From assembly GCA_018857735.1 (NCBI GenBank), contig JABMCL010002580.1, forward strand, positions 389,501-453,500: a stretch of DNA of 64,000 bases, given 5' to 3'. The stretch's first letter is position 1; each line of letters opens with the position of its first letter. Below, in pieces: positions 21,292-33,215 of the stretch. The notes beneath the pieces are model-generated. The model saw nothing but the letters and a program-made list of their open reading frames with translations, was not told the origin of the DNA and ran no database searches. A program made the position numbers and the translations under genes. This stretch comes from Alviniconcha marisindica (lineage: Eukaryota > Mollusca > Gastropoda > Provannidae).

Positions 21292-22808
21292 ATGTCGATC
21301 ATGATGCGGCCAGACAGCGGTACCAAGTCACGGGCAGCCAATCAGGGCGATGTGCACAAACACATGAATGAGCTTCAGCAGGAGCTGACAAGAAGCCGGG
21401 CAGAGACCCAGAGAGCCAGGGATAAGCTCAGTTGCCTCATCTCACTCATCAGAAGGTTTGTACGGCTTGTGTGTACACATCTGTCTTTGTGTGTACAGTC
21501 TGTGTACATGTATGCATGTGTGTGTGTGTCAGTACTTATGTGTACGTGTACGCATGCGTGTGTCAGTACTGATCTGTGTACATGTCGTGTGCATGCATGC
21601 GTGAGTGTGTATGTACTATGTGTGTGTGTGTGTGCGCGTGCATGTGTGTGTGAGAGAGAGGGAGAGTGTGTTTTCTTTGTTTTTGCCTCTCTTTTGGGGC
21701 TGGGGTGCGTGGGGGGGGGGGGGGGGGGGGGTCCTCTTTCATCAAAGATTGGTGATTTATTATTCCTACTGGAAAGGGCTGGAACCATGACTGTGTTTCT
21801 GACACCAAAGATATTCTACACCTAGATATCACAGTCCTTGCTGCAGCCTAATTAAGACAAATGTCAGTTACTTGCCTTGAATCAAGAAGGCCTTTTTAAT
21901 AACTAGATCAAGCAGCATTTCATCTTCACTAACAACAACAGGAACATAACACAAAGTGTCATCAGAAAGAAAATATGTCATGATTATGCCATATGTTGTT
22001 CACTTCCTGTTTGATGTTTTTCTCTTGAAGCAAATTAATTTCTATAGGTATTAGTCTCTGCAGTGAACCATTCAGCCTGTTACAAAGGGTGGTAACTCTC
22101 CATGCCCATCCAGGTGTTTCATGATAGCAGTGTAATAGTCGATAATCATGTTTTAAAATATGTTTCATTTTCTTCTTTGCTTAGGTCATGGAATGGGGAT
22201 AGGAATGCCTCCATACATCTCGCAAATATTGTTGGTGAGTTAAAAGCCACAGAAATCAGAAATCTCAGTCAGCTGTCATCTGGCTAAAGCCTCAAAGCAC
22301 ATGTATATATATATATATATCTTTTGCACTTTTATTTTTCTTATCGTAAAAGCTGTGAACATGGGTTTGTACCAACCCACTGCATAACTGATATGGTGAT
22401 CAGACTTACTTAGGCTAAAAACCTTTAATCTGGTCTTTACCAGCCTAAGCTATTCTAGCTTAGCTTTCGAAAGGGAAACCAAACCCCAAACTGCAAGTTG
22501 GCCTGATCACTTGGAACATTTAATGTGCAATTATCTTCACATGCATGCTAAATTTGGTTGTTCCATCAATATTTACTGGACAGAGTAAGTCCTCTTGGGC
22601 TTCAAACTTCAGTTCCCCAGGGAGCAGCCATATTGGCTTACTCTTTAGTCTTTATTAGTGAAGAACAACAACACAATTGGCTTGTGACAAATTTGATATT
22701 TTTGGCACACATGCCAGCCTTGTTTGTGATGTCACCGATACAGACTGTTGCAGTCACAGTTATGTTTTTGTAAATTTCAGATTCTGATTTTCAATGCACT
22801 TTATTAGA

Positions 22809-22870
<62 letters not shown>

Positions 22871-23158
22871 TTCTGACAGGTCTGGACTTACCATCCAGCC
22901 TACTGGAGTCTGGCACTGCAGGAAGGCCTGCTTCCAGGATGATTGAAGCAAGCTCAGCAGTAAGTTGCCAATTAGCTTTAGAGTTTAACAGTAGTTTGAC
23001 AGATTGGGGTTTACTCGTTCCTTTTGTTTGCACTTTGCAACAGGAAACACTTCAACGGGCTATTTTGCAGACTTCTTTCGTAGCTGTCGTTGTCTTTTGT
23101 AAATAATTATATGTGTACATTGTGTGTCCTGGAATTTTTAGAACTTAAAAAATAGCCA

Positions 23159-23228
<70 letters not shown>

Positions 23229-23822
23229 CACATATGACTAGGAGTCATAAATAAAATATGAAAATGTTTATAGGTACGCAGTGAAGGTCTTCAACTTTGT
23301 GGGGCATATAAATGAAGTCATCTGCTGCTGGTTCTGCTTATTCTTGTTCATGATAATCAACCTTCTTTTGGGATGTTCTGTTTAAATATAACTTTGTCCC
23401 TTTTTTTTCTTTTTTTCTTTTTAATGATTGGCATGTGTGCGGATAGGCTTAGTGCTAAATATTTGATTTTGGCACTATCGGTCATTTTGGGTAGTATAGT
23501 TGCTTTGTTTTATAGGTGATGCATTGATAGTGATGATGAATGAATGAACCAGTGCCTAGATATATTCCTTGTACTTTCACTTGGTGAGAATAAAGTTCTC
23601 ATGTCTGATGTCGTGTATGAAATAGTTTGGGGATGGAATCTCTGTTTTAGAGTTCAGACAAGAAAGACCTGCTCTGTTTAAACTGATGAACTTAAGTATT
23701 GCACTGCTGTTAAAATGTTCTGTTGATTTATACCTGTATACAAGGAGGTATCCCAGAAAGGGAGCTGACAGGTTTTCACCACAAGTGAGATGGCAGTTTG
23801 CAGGAATGTGCAGTAATTGGTT

Positions 23823-23876
<54 letters not shown>

Positions 23877-26121
23877 CATATTTCTCTTCTTTTAAGTCAA
23901 AACTGAAAACCCACCACACCTCTTCTGCATACTGATCTGTTGTTTTCTTTCTTCTCATTCTACCAACCCATCACCAGTAATGCATGTATTTGTAGTGTGT
24001 GTGTGTGTTGGGGGGGGGGGGGGGGGGAGAGAGAGAGAGAGATGAGCATATCCTTATGCCTTTGTAAATGCTTCAGGCTCCTGTGAGATGGGGCACCATA
24101 AATAATCTATTATTATTAGTATTTCTAATGGGCCAAATCCCTCTGTGACTATGCATGTGTGAGGCTCAAAGTGCTACACATGAAACATTACAACAATATA
24201 CAGCCTAATTTAATTCTGCATTACATGTCTCACTCTACCCCTCACTCTCCACTGCATCAAAAACAACAACAACAAAACAACAACAACAACTCACACACAC
24301 TCTCAACCCCTTGCTTCCCTCTTCCCTCTCTCTCTGTCTCCCAGTCTCTCCCCCCCCCCCCCCCCCCCCACCCCCCCATAATCACCAGTCAGCCAGGGGA
24401 GACATCAGTGGTGGGGAAAAAAGAAAGAAAAAAGTGGATGCAGATAGGCATTTCAAAAACAAACTGGCAGCAAGTCTTCTCTTGATGCTGGCAATGTACT
24501 CCATGCATGACCATGTCAACTTGAGCTATCATGTGTATGACAAGCATGCCCATACTTACATTTAGAATGATCAGCATTTGGTTATAGTTATAACAAGTGT
24601 GTGGGTAACCAGTAAGGCATCAGATTTCCATTGTCGGAAAACCATGCATGCACTGCTAACTTAGAGCGTGACGAAATACATTTTTCAGACAAGATCCGTA
24701 CGTAACTGGGAGAGGATGACAATTCGACTCCTGCAGCGAGATAATGAAGCGGTGCAGAATGAGATCCGGGAGTACCAGCGGCGCTACATCGAGAATCGCA
24801 GTCGCTACATGGATGAGGTCATGCACTTCCACCAGCAGGACATGGCCCGCACACCTTTTAGTCGCCCATCATCGGGCAAGCTGAGTTCCGTTGACCAGCG
24901 GTTCTTGCAGCAGCACAGCAAGGTGTGTGGCCCAGGCTGTGTGGCAAATAACAGTTGTTGTCATTCGTCGCTTTTGTATCTTGCTGTTTTCTGTTCTCGA
25001 GTAGACTTGCCACACTTCACGTGTTTTTAGTGCATGCGGGGTTATTTTAGTGTTTCCATGGTCCACCAAGTTCTAACGTGGACTACAGGGTCATTAATGT
25101 GTGTATGTGATTATTTCTTTTAGCAAGTATATACACATGGGGGACCTTGGTTAATATTCTCATCCAAAGGACTTTTGTAAAAGCTGCACAGAATTTGACC
25201 ACAGTGAACTTTCAGGTTATGAGTGTACTTGTACAGTACACCGATTTCATTGCAGAGTTTGGATGGGTTGCAGAGGTCAGCAAATCAAACAAACATGCAA
25301 TCTAACATGTGCATTAATTCCTTGAGTGTGTTTTGGCTCTAACAATCTGATGAGGCCATATATATATATATGGCTCTGAACACCTATCAGTTTATACGAT
25401 CTGATGAGAAATCAATATTTTAAGTATAGCAGACTGATGAACTGAAGTCATTGCATGGCTGTTAAAATGTTTTGTTGATTTATACCTGTATACAATTAGG
25501 TATTCATCACACGCGTGTGTGGGTGTGTGTGTATGTATGTGCATGCATGCATGCATGTATATTATATGTATGTGTGTGTGTTGCCTCAGTGAGTTCGTAC
25601 TCAGTGTGTATGTGCATAACATGCATAACATGTATATGTGCATAACATGTATGTATTAACCCCCCCACACACACCTTTTGCAAAGATTACAGAGGTTTTT
25701 AATAATTTGTGCTTTAAAGATGATCACTGTTTAATGTCAGGTGCCTGTGCTAGACTGGTTTTTGTTGTTGTTGTTGTTGTTTGTTCCTTTCTTTGTTTGC
25801 AATCTTTTTGATCTTGTTGCTTGTTTCCCTTCTTCCCATGCGACTTTCAGCAACACAGAATTGATGACGCTGTTTTTTAAATAATGTTTCTCTCTCTTTC
25901 TTCCGTGCAAATAGGTGGGCACTGATGGCAGGAGTGAAATTAAGCGTCAGCTTTTCCGCAGCAAGTCGGCTGTGTCGCGGAATGCAAAGATCACTCGGGA
26001 GACCGTGGAACCAGCAGAGGTCAAACTTCGAGACCTGTTTGTGGAATCCTCTACTCCCCCAGTGCACCCATCCACCGCATCTGCTACTGATGCTGTAAGT
26101 GTGGCTGCCTTTTTGACTTGT

Positions 26122-26172
<51 letters not shown>

Positions 26173-26185
26173 GTGTATGTGTATA

Positions 26186-26231
<46 letters not shown>

Positions 26232-26698
26232 GTTGATCACTTTTATATATAGCACTATTCCTCCACTCTTGAGCAGACTCATTGCACTCACATGTGATTC
26301 TACATGAGTGAATAGATTTTTATAGCGTGTTTTTGAATATCCACTGAAATGGTGTACTTACAGCGCTGGCATGGCTGGTGCCACATGAAACTGCTGCCAT
26401 CTCGGTGCGTTCTGTTTACACCATGCAACCATGCACCATATCACTTTATGCAAAGCCACATGTGTAAAGTGCATGCATATTTAGCTGTAACCTGCCACCT
26501 GCACTTTTGGCAGCATGACCGGGGTCTTTTACATGCTACTGCGGTAACACAGGGGTGGAACAGAAACCAAAATAAGATTCAGCACAGAAAGTTGACCCCG
26601 GAGAAGAAAATCTCCGCCGCTCCTGCACGGATTCAAACCCACGACCTTTTGATCACGAATCCAGCACTCTAACCACTGAGCTGTCCCCGCTCCCATGT

Positions 26699-26766
<68 letters not shown>

Positions 26767-29700
26767 CTGTGTGAATGCCAACATGTAAGCATGTCTTCTT
26801 TTTTTTAACTTAGAGGTTGGGTATATTTGTTAAGTGAGGAAAAGCGTGTGCTGGTGCACAAGTAGTTCTAGGAACAGCTTTTATTTTCTCATAATAATGT
26901 GAAAAATGTATTCCTGAAAAATGTGTGTGCTCCAAGTTGCATATGCGTGGTCTGTTTGCCTAAATCATTGGCATCACCTTGAGCAGCAGGCTTGGTGGTG
27001 GTGGTGGTGGTGGCAGCTTCACATGGAGCAGTGTGATTGGTAGTGGTGGTGGTGGTGGTGCATTGAGCAGTGTGATTGGTAGTGGTGGTGGTGGTGTTGG
27101 TGGTGCATTGAGCAATGTGATTGGTAGTGGTGGTGGTGGTGGTGGTGCATTGAGCAGTGTGATTGGTGGTGGTGGTGGTGGCATCACACTGAGCAGTGCG
27201 CATGGTGGTAGGGGCAACACATTGAGCAGTGTATTCGCTGATGTGGTGGTGGTGCATTGAGCAGTGCTGATTGGTAAGTGGTTGGCATCACCTTGAGCAG
27301 GGCATTGGTGGTGGTGGTGGTAGGGGGCATATGGGGTGGTATTGGAGTGGTGGTGGTGGTGGTGCATTGAGCAGTGTGATTTGGTGGTGGTGGTGTTGGT
27401 GGGGGCATTGAGCATGCGCATGTGGGTGGAATTGCAGTGGTGGTGGGGTGGCATACATTGAGCAGTGGCATGGTGGGGTGGCATCACATTGAGCAGTGCG
27501 CATGGTGGTGGTGGCATCACATTGAGCAGTGCGCATGGTGGTGGTGGCATCACATTGAGCAGTGCGCATGGTGGCTGGTGGCATCACATTGAGCAGTGCG
27601 CATGGTGGTCGGTGGCATCACATTGAGCAGTGCGCATGGTGGCGGTGGCATCACATTGAGCAGTGCGCATGGTGGCGGTGGCATCACATTGAGCAGTGCG
27701 CATGGTGGCGTGGCATCACATTGAGCAGTGCGCATGGTGGCGGTGGCATCACATTGAGCAGTGCGCATGGTGGCGGTGGCATCACATTGAGCAGTGCGCA
27801 TGGTGGCGGTGGCATCACATTGAGCAGTGCGCATGGTGGCGGTGGCATCACATTGAGCAGTGCGCATGGTGGCGGTGGCATCACATTGAGCAGTGCGCAT
27901 GGTGGCGGTGGCATCACATTGAGCAGTGCGCATGGTGGCGGTGGCATCACATTGAGCAGTGCGCATGGTGGCGGTGGCATCACATTGAGCAGTGCGCATG
28001 GTGGCGGTGGCATCACATGAACACAGCCAGTGGCACAAAAATGTGACCCCTGTTGCAAAATCTGGGTTGCAGGTTTTGGGTGGCAGGAAAGAGAAGGAAA
28101 CTACCAGAAATAAGCGTATTCGCCAAGACTATGATGATGCAAAACGCTACGTACAGGTATGTGTGTTTAGTGTTTTTTATTTCCTTTTGGCTGCAGCATT
28201 AGCAATACAAAACATGCAGAGACAACCATAATTATGGCCTCCTTCACACAGAATGTGCCCCAACTGGACAGAACGGATGTGTACGCTGAGACAGTCACAA
28301 TTTGACATGGTGACAGCTGGCCTGACTGTTCCCTTTTTTCTGCTATAGCCAGCTATGTAGCAAAGCCACACAATGTACAGGTATCAGCTGGTCAGGTTGG
28401 GTAGAATGTACAGGTATCAGCTGGCCAGATTGGGTGGAATGTACAGGTATCAGCTGGTCAGATTGGGTGGAATGTACAGGTATCAGCTGCTCAGATTGTG
28501 TGGAATGTACAGGTATCAGCTGGCCAGGTTGGGTAGAATGTACAGGTATCAGCTGGTCAGATTGGCTGGAATGTACCGGTATCAGCTGGTCAGATTGGGT
28601 GGAATGTACAGGTATCAGCTGCTCAGATTGTGTGGAATGTACAGGTATCAGCTGGTCAGATTGTGTGGAATGTACAGGTATCAGCTGGTCAGATTGGGTG
28701 GAATGTACAGGTATCAGCTGGTCAGATTGGGTGGAATGTACAGGTATCAGCTGCTCAGATTGGGTGGAATGTACAGGTATCAGCTGGTCAGATTGGGTGG
28801 AATGTACAGGTATCAGCTGGTCAGATTGGGTGGAATGTACAGGTATCAGCTGGTCAGGTTGGGTAGAATGTACAGGTATCAGCTGGTCAGATTGGCTGGA
28901 ATGTACCGGTATCAGCTGGTCAGATTGGGTGGAATGTACAGATATCAGCTGGTCAGATTGGCTGGAATGTACGGTATCAGCTGGTCAGGTTGGGTAGAAT
29001 GTACAGGTATCAGCTGGTCAGATTGGCTGGAATGTACCGGTATCAGCTGGTCAGATTGGGTGGAATGTACAGGTATCAGCTGCTCAGATTGTGTGGAATG
29101 TACAGGTATCAGCTGGTCAGATTGTGTGGAATGTACCGGTATCAGCTGGTCAGGTTGGGTAGAATGTACAGGTATCAGCTGTCAGATTGGGTGGAATGTA
29201 CAGGTATCAGCTGGTCAGTTTGGGTGGAATGTACAGATGTCTGCTGGTCAGTTTGGGTGGAATGTACAGGTAACAGCTTGTCAGATTGGGTGGAATGCAC
29301 AGGTATCGGCTGGTCAGTTTGGGTGGAATGTACAGATGTCTGCTGGTTAGGTTGGGTGGAATGTACAGGTAACAGCTTGTCAGACTGGGTGAAACGTACA
29401 GGTATCGGCTGGTCAGATTGGGTGGAATGTACAGGTGTCAGCTGGTCAGATTGTGTGAGGTGACCCTGTGTGGTTGACAGGATGTTAACTACATATTAGT
29501 GGATTTTCTGGGTGGAATGCACAGGTATTGGCTGGTCAGTTTGGGTGGAATGTACAGATGTCTGCTGGTTAGGTTGGGTGGAATGTACAGGTAACAGCTT
29601 GTCAGATTGGTTGGAATGCACAGGTATCGGCTGGTCAGTTTGGGTGGAATGTACAGATGTCTGCTGGTCAAGTTGGGTGGAATGTACAGGTAACAGCTTG

Positions 29701-31806
29701 TCAGATTGTGTGAGGTGACGCTGTGTGGTTGACAGGATGTTAACTACATATTAGTGGATTTTCTGTTGGTGCATGAAGTAGTGGTTGGGGGGTAGTTGCT
29801 TGCTGGTGCAGGGACTGGCTGTGGTGTAACCAACCGTGGCAGAGATGGATAGGCTGATAGTGGCTGTCTGGTGCAGGGACTGGCTGTGATGTAACCAATG
29901 TGGCAGAGATGTAGGGATGGGTAGGCTGATAGTGGCCACCTGGTGCAGGGACTGGCTGTGGTGTAACCAACTGTGGCAGAGATAAAGGGATGGGTAGGCT
30001 GATAGTTGCTGTCTGGTGCAGGGACTGGCTGTGGTGTATCCAACTGTGGCAGAGATGTAGGGATGGGTAGGCTCATAGTGGCTGCCTAGCATATAGGACA
30101 GTGGTTTGGGGAGAGAGAAAAAATCAGTTTTTTAAATAATTTTCTTTTGTCATTTATCCAAAATCTAACAACCTTTTGCTGTTTTCTGAGGTAGGCAGCT
30201 TCATCAAAACACAAGTTTTTTTCCACGTTCAGTTCTGTTGTTGACTGGGCGCAAAACACCAAGTTGCTTACTTGCTTTGTTTTCAACCTCACTGAAAAAT
30301 CTGACTGGCTTTTTTCTCTGCACAGGGCAATCTATTCAACGCTGAGGAGATGCTGACCAGAAAGCCTCGTCCCATGAGTGCTGCTCTCATGCGAGAGAGA
30401 GACGAACTGCGAGCGCGACCTAGGAGTGCCATCACCACCAACATCAACAATTCAGGTAGCACACAGTTACACCCTGCGCTTCCCAATCCTACACTTTAGG
30501 GAGATGTTAAACCCCTCAGGAGGCCCATGCGGACTCTAGCAGTCTTCCGCAAGTGTCCTCAGCATTGCCTGCACAGCCAGTCCTGTTACATTCTTTTTAT
30601 TGTTACATGACACACACTCACAGATGCATTGTGAGCAATAGAAGAACAGACATGTATGTTAGAGCTAAAACAATACTGTGTTCTACCAATTGATAGAGTG
30701 AGAGGACACTGAAAGAAGGAAGGAAACGGCTTGCTTGGGGAGATGGAATGCCAAGTGACTCCTCGGGGGGGGGGGGGGCTTGATCTAGTCTCGGAACCTT
30801 TACCAAATAAGGCTATCACCTTTTCTGTGCTGGACAGGGAAGGTACCCTTAACCATAGGTGCTCTTCGTAATTACTTTGAATAGTTGTAAGCTCTTGAAC
30901 ACTACGTATCCAGTATTTGTCTGGCTGACTTTGGCCCCACCTTTGAAAGGGGGGTTGTTGTCCGTCACCACGTCTTACGGCCCTCTCTCCATCCTGCAGC
31001 CAGTTGATGCTGGTCCTCTGTGGGGCCTGGTGTCTGATGTTATTTAACCGGCCAGGTGGTGGAATCCAGACTTTGGGCCTGAACTTTCTTTCTTTCTTTC
31101 TCCATTGTTGATCTTACCTGATAAGTGTAGGGATGGATAAGTTAGGGAGGAGGGGAGGTGTAGCAGTGGGGGGGGGGATGGGGGTTGCAAAATAGATACA
31201 TAAGTTGGATAGTTGAATAATTGAAAGGATTAATAAATGATGGATGACTGGAGTTAATGAATGATTGCAGGTCTATCACCTGCAATCATTCAGCTAACAT
31301 GACTGGTTGAATGCACATGCAATTTCTGCTCATTTGTTTTTGTTGTTGTGGTAGCATCAGGTGGAGCTTCTGAGGAACGGCCTCTGAAGTACGAAACAAC
31401 ACGGCCAGTCTCCGGCAAGAAATCGCTGGCAAACAAAGCCAGGAGGCATTCCACATCCGGCAGCAGCCCTACGCGACCGGGTGCCAAGGCCAACGCCAAC
31501 ACCAACACCAACGCCAACACCAACGCTGACTCTGCCCAGGAGGACCTCCAGGAGAACCTCAACAACTCCACAGCAGAGCAGGTGCCGCCTTTTTATGAAG
31601 ACCTGGAGGAGGAGGATCAGCCCAGTGACCTGGCGGCTGGAAGACCCCCGATATCCGTGAGGGTGAAGAATGCCATCACCCGCCCTGAGAGCATGGACAA
31701 GTTCAGCGACGACCTGAGAAACATGGAAGAGATGGAGAAGATGTTTAAGAAGAACACTGCAGCCTTACAGAAGAAGCTGGGTCTGCCAGAAAATGGAATG
31801 ATCTAA
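21292..31806 (+). CDS. Unrecognised 457-aa charged, probably coiled-coil protein, complete
   Basis: Eight exons join without a stop: 21292-21455, 22185-22234, 22880-22959, 24689-24922, 25915-26094, 28073-28156, 30326-30455, 31355-31806 (TAA 31804-31806), total 1,374 nt. All introns are GT-AG with matching phases. The N-terminal exon (HMNELQQELTRSRAETQRAR) and exon 4 (WERMTIRLLQRDNEAVQNEI) are long, charged and helix-like, consistent with coiled coil. The middle is basic (FRSKSAVSRNAKITR; RKEKETTRNKRIRQDYDDAK). The last exon holds an Ala-Asn-Thr-rich low-complexity run (residues ~350-370), an acidic patch (FYEDLEEEDQ) and a C-terminal helix (MEEMEKMFKKNTAALQKKLG). There is no signal peptide or membrane segment. 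I cannot place it in a named family; a cytoskeletal or ciliary role is only a guess. Introns carry the 33-bp arrays listed separately. Confidence 0.88.
21711..21731. repeat. Poly(G) run (21 G)
   Basis: A homopolymer G tract in the first intron of the coiled-coil gene, on the sense strand. It could form a G-quadruplex in DNA or pre-mRNA. Confidence 0.9.
22466..22750 (+). repeat. Dispersed repeat, copy 2 (partner at 8846-9190)
   Basis: It shares gacaaatttgatatttttgg, ...cacatgccagccttgtttgtga and atacagactg with the reverse complement of 9015-9085. The leader gaaagggaaaccaaacc also resembles 4228 and 8850. Confidence 0.65.
22809..22870. repeat. (TA)n microsatellite abutting an exon acceptor
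   Basis: About 30 AT units end 10 bp before the exon at 22880, so the normal polypyrimidine tract is replaced by alternating TA plus cttctgacag. Confidence 0.95.
23163..23227. repeat. (TA)n microsatellite
   Basis: About 32 AT units in the intron after exon 22880-22959. Confidence 0.97.
23560..23770. repeat. Dispersed repeat, partner at ~25360-25510
   Basis: Both carry gatgaactNaagtNNtgcaNgNctgttaaaatgtt, then tgttgatttatacctgtata and caaNNaggtat. Orientation is the same. Confidence 0.7.
23827..23876. repeat. (TAA)n microsatellite
   Basis: About 16 uninterrupted trinucleotide units, possibly the tail of an old retroelement. Confidence 0.95.
24010..24042. repeat. Poly(G) followed by (GA)n
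   Basis: An ~18-G homopolymer joined to a GA dinucleotide run. A poly(C) counterpart lies at about 24351-24377. Confidence 0.9.
26125..26230. repeat. (GT)n microsatellite
   Basis: A GT run with short TATG interruptions in the intron after exon 25915-26094, immediately next to a SINE. Confidence 0.95.
26231..26695 (-). mobile_element. tRNA-derived SINE, copy 1
   Basis: On the minus strand it starts with an A-box-like agctcagtggttagagtgct and a B-box-like ggatttgaatcc counterpart, then a ~350-bp body. Copies 2 and 3 share the same layout. The 3' end reads ...gagcagactcattgcactc (plus strand), common to all copies. It lies in an intron of the coiled-coil gene, opposite to transcription. Confidence 0.88.
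26697..26770. repeat. (GT)n microsatellite
   Basis: A GT run of about 35 units directly upstream of the SINE head. Confidence 0.95.
26980..28018. repeat. Minisatellite, mainly 33-bp units (array 1 of the coiled-coil gene)
   Basis: The right two-thirds repeats gcatcacattgagcagtgcg + catggtggcggtg (33 bp) almost perfectly about 16 times. The left third is a divergent version with expanded GGT triplets (ggtggtggtggtgcattgag...). The array ends about 55 bp before the acceptor of exon 28073-28156. Open frames within it on both strands reflect only the multiple-of-three period. Confidence 0.97.
28373..29465. repeat. Minisatellite, 33-bp units (array 2)
   Basis: The unit gtacaggtatcagctggtca + gattgggtggaat repeats about 33 times with point variants (ctcagat, ggctgg, gtgtgg). 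The long open frames in two phases are artefacts of the 33-bp period. Confidence 0.97.
29466..29740. repeat. Array 2 continuation and segmental duplication
   Basis: A ~200-bp block (gtgaggtgaccctgtgtggt, ...gttgacaggatgttaactac...attagtggattttctg, plus variant 33-bp units) is duplicated, ending in a second gtgaggtgacgctgtgtggt near 29710. Confidence 0.85.
29770..30085. repeat. Tandem repeat of ~75 bp, four copies
   Basis: The unit contains ggtgcagggactggctgtgg, then tgtaaccaactgtggcagag and atgggtaggctgatag. Confidence 0.92.
30456..31354 (+). other. Last intron of the coiled-coil gene
   Basis: No additional exon is supported. It contains a poly(G) run near 30766-30778, a purine-rich stretch around 31140-31190 and a small palindrome near 31264-31290. 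Confidence 0.6.
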
Positions 31807-32104
31807 AATGTGAGCAGTGACCTGCAGAAGCGGTTGGAGTTAATACCGTATCCTTACTGTCTATAAATCACATGGAAATTTCCCCGTTCAACTGCACTAT
31901 ACACATATACTTGAATCAAAGTTTTACACACACACACACACACACCAAAATCAGCCAACCATACTGATTACACACACAGCCCATGCATGCATGACAACTC
32001 CATTATTCTTACTCCAGATATATATACAGCACATTTGGCCTGACAGACACTCACTCGCACAGCCATTCATATACACCAGCAGCTCATTCAGGCCAGCACT
32101 ATCA

Positions 32105-32110
32105 AATAAA
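32105..32110 (+). terminator. Candidate poly(A) signal for the coiled-coil gene (proximal)
   Basis: AATAAA about 300 bp after the stop codon. A second strong candidate (aataaagaaaaatatgg followed by GT-rich DNA) lies near 37431, which would imply a very long 3' UTR. Confidence 0.45.
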
Positions 32111-32189
32111 TGCATATCATACTCTCACATTAAAAGGTAATGCACTAAAACTACAATTGTGCAAACACACTAGCTGTGTAAGGTAAGAT

Positions 32190-32445
32190 AAATCTGTGAA
32201 CATTGACTTGTGCTCTGGCGGTGGAGATGTGAACGTTGACTCGTGTACTGGCGGTGGAGATGTGAATGTTGACTTGTGCACTGGCGATGGAGATGTGAAC
32301 GTTGATTTGTGCACTGGCAGTGGAGATGTGAACATTGACTCGTGTACTGGCGGTCGAGATGTGAACGTTGACTTGTGCACTGGTGGTGAAGATGTGAACG
32401 TTGACTTGTGCATTGGCAGTGGAGATGTGAACGTGGCCTGGCACG
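32190..32445. repeat. Minisatellite, 33-bp units (array 3)
   Basis: About 7.5 copies of ggagatgtgaacgttgactt + gtgcactggcggt. It has the same period as arrays 1 and 2 but no sequence relation to them. Confidence 0.95.
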
Positions 32446-32651
32446 TGTCAGCAGATCTGCAGTGTGGGCATGCAGGGTATTGATGTGGTAAATACATGCA
32501 CTACATGGCGCTACAATCTCACTTAAATGTGTGGGACACTTGATGCAGTTTTGCGGTTTGTGGCTATATAACGACTGGATATAGATACACTGCAAGTCAG
32601 CCCCAAATTTGAAGCTTCCTGCAAGGCGCAATGGACTATTTATCACTATTG

Positions 32652-33215
32652 TAAAGCACTGTTCTCTGCATCCCAGCAGACTCGCTGCACTCTAGTTGCA
32701 TGCGACTGAATCACACTTTGTGGGTATGGTGCGCGAGGAATACAGTATTATGATTGTAATTATTTGCTGATTTTGTGAAGCATGGTGTGCTCACCCTTGT
32801 TGGTGAGATACGGCACTGTAGAAATGACCACTGTTATCATTAATCAGTGACTGTAGCTTTACACTGTGCATTTTGAGCATCCACTGAAGTGGTGTACTTG
32901 CAATGCTGTTTGGTTGTTACATGGCTGAAGCCGCGAATTGTTGCTGTCTTAGCACCAGTTTACAGCGTTATTTGAAGCCGCATACCTAGGATGCATGTGT
33001 GTTCAGCTGTGACCTACCACCTGCACTTTTGGCAGAATGACCAGGATCTTTTACATGCTACTGCAGTAACATGGGGGTGGGGTCAGGGAATGGAACAGGT
33101 ACCAAAGTAGGAGTTGGCACAGACAATTCTCCCACCGCTCCTGCTAGGAATGGAACCAGCAACCTTTCGGTGACAAGTCTGGCATTCTACCATGGAGCTA
33201 TCCCCACCCCATCCT
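32652..33215 (-). mobile_element. tRNA-derived SINE, copy 3 (diverged)
   Basis: It shares the body with copies 1 and 2 (gtggtgtacttgcaatgct; acctgcacttttggcagaat; ttttacatgctactgcagta). The tRNA-like head near 33160-33205 is mutated (ggaatggaacc in place of the B box). Confidence 0.82.

Noticed and set aside
26231..26695. Functional tRNA gene on the minus strand
   Set aside because: Only the head is tRNA-like, the acceptor stem does not close, and the body matches dispersed SINE copies.
26960..29720. Gly/His-rich and MYRYQL-repeat open frames as genes
   Set aside because: They are translations of 33-bp intronic arrays lying between confirmed exons of the coiled-coil gene; single-base indels shift the frame without consequence.
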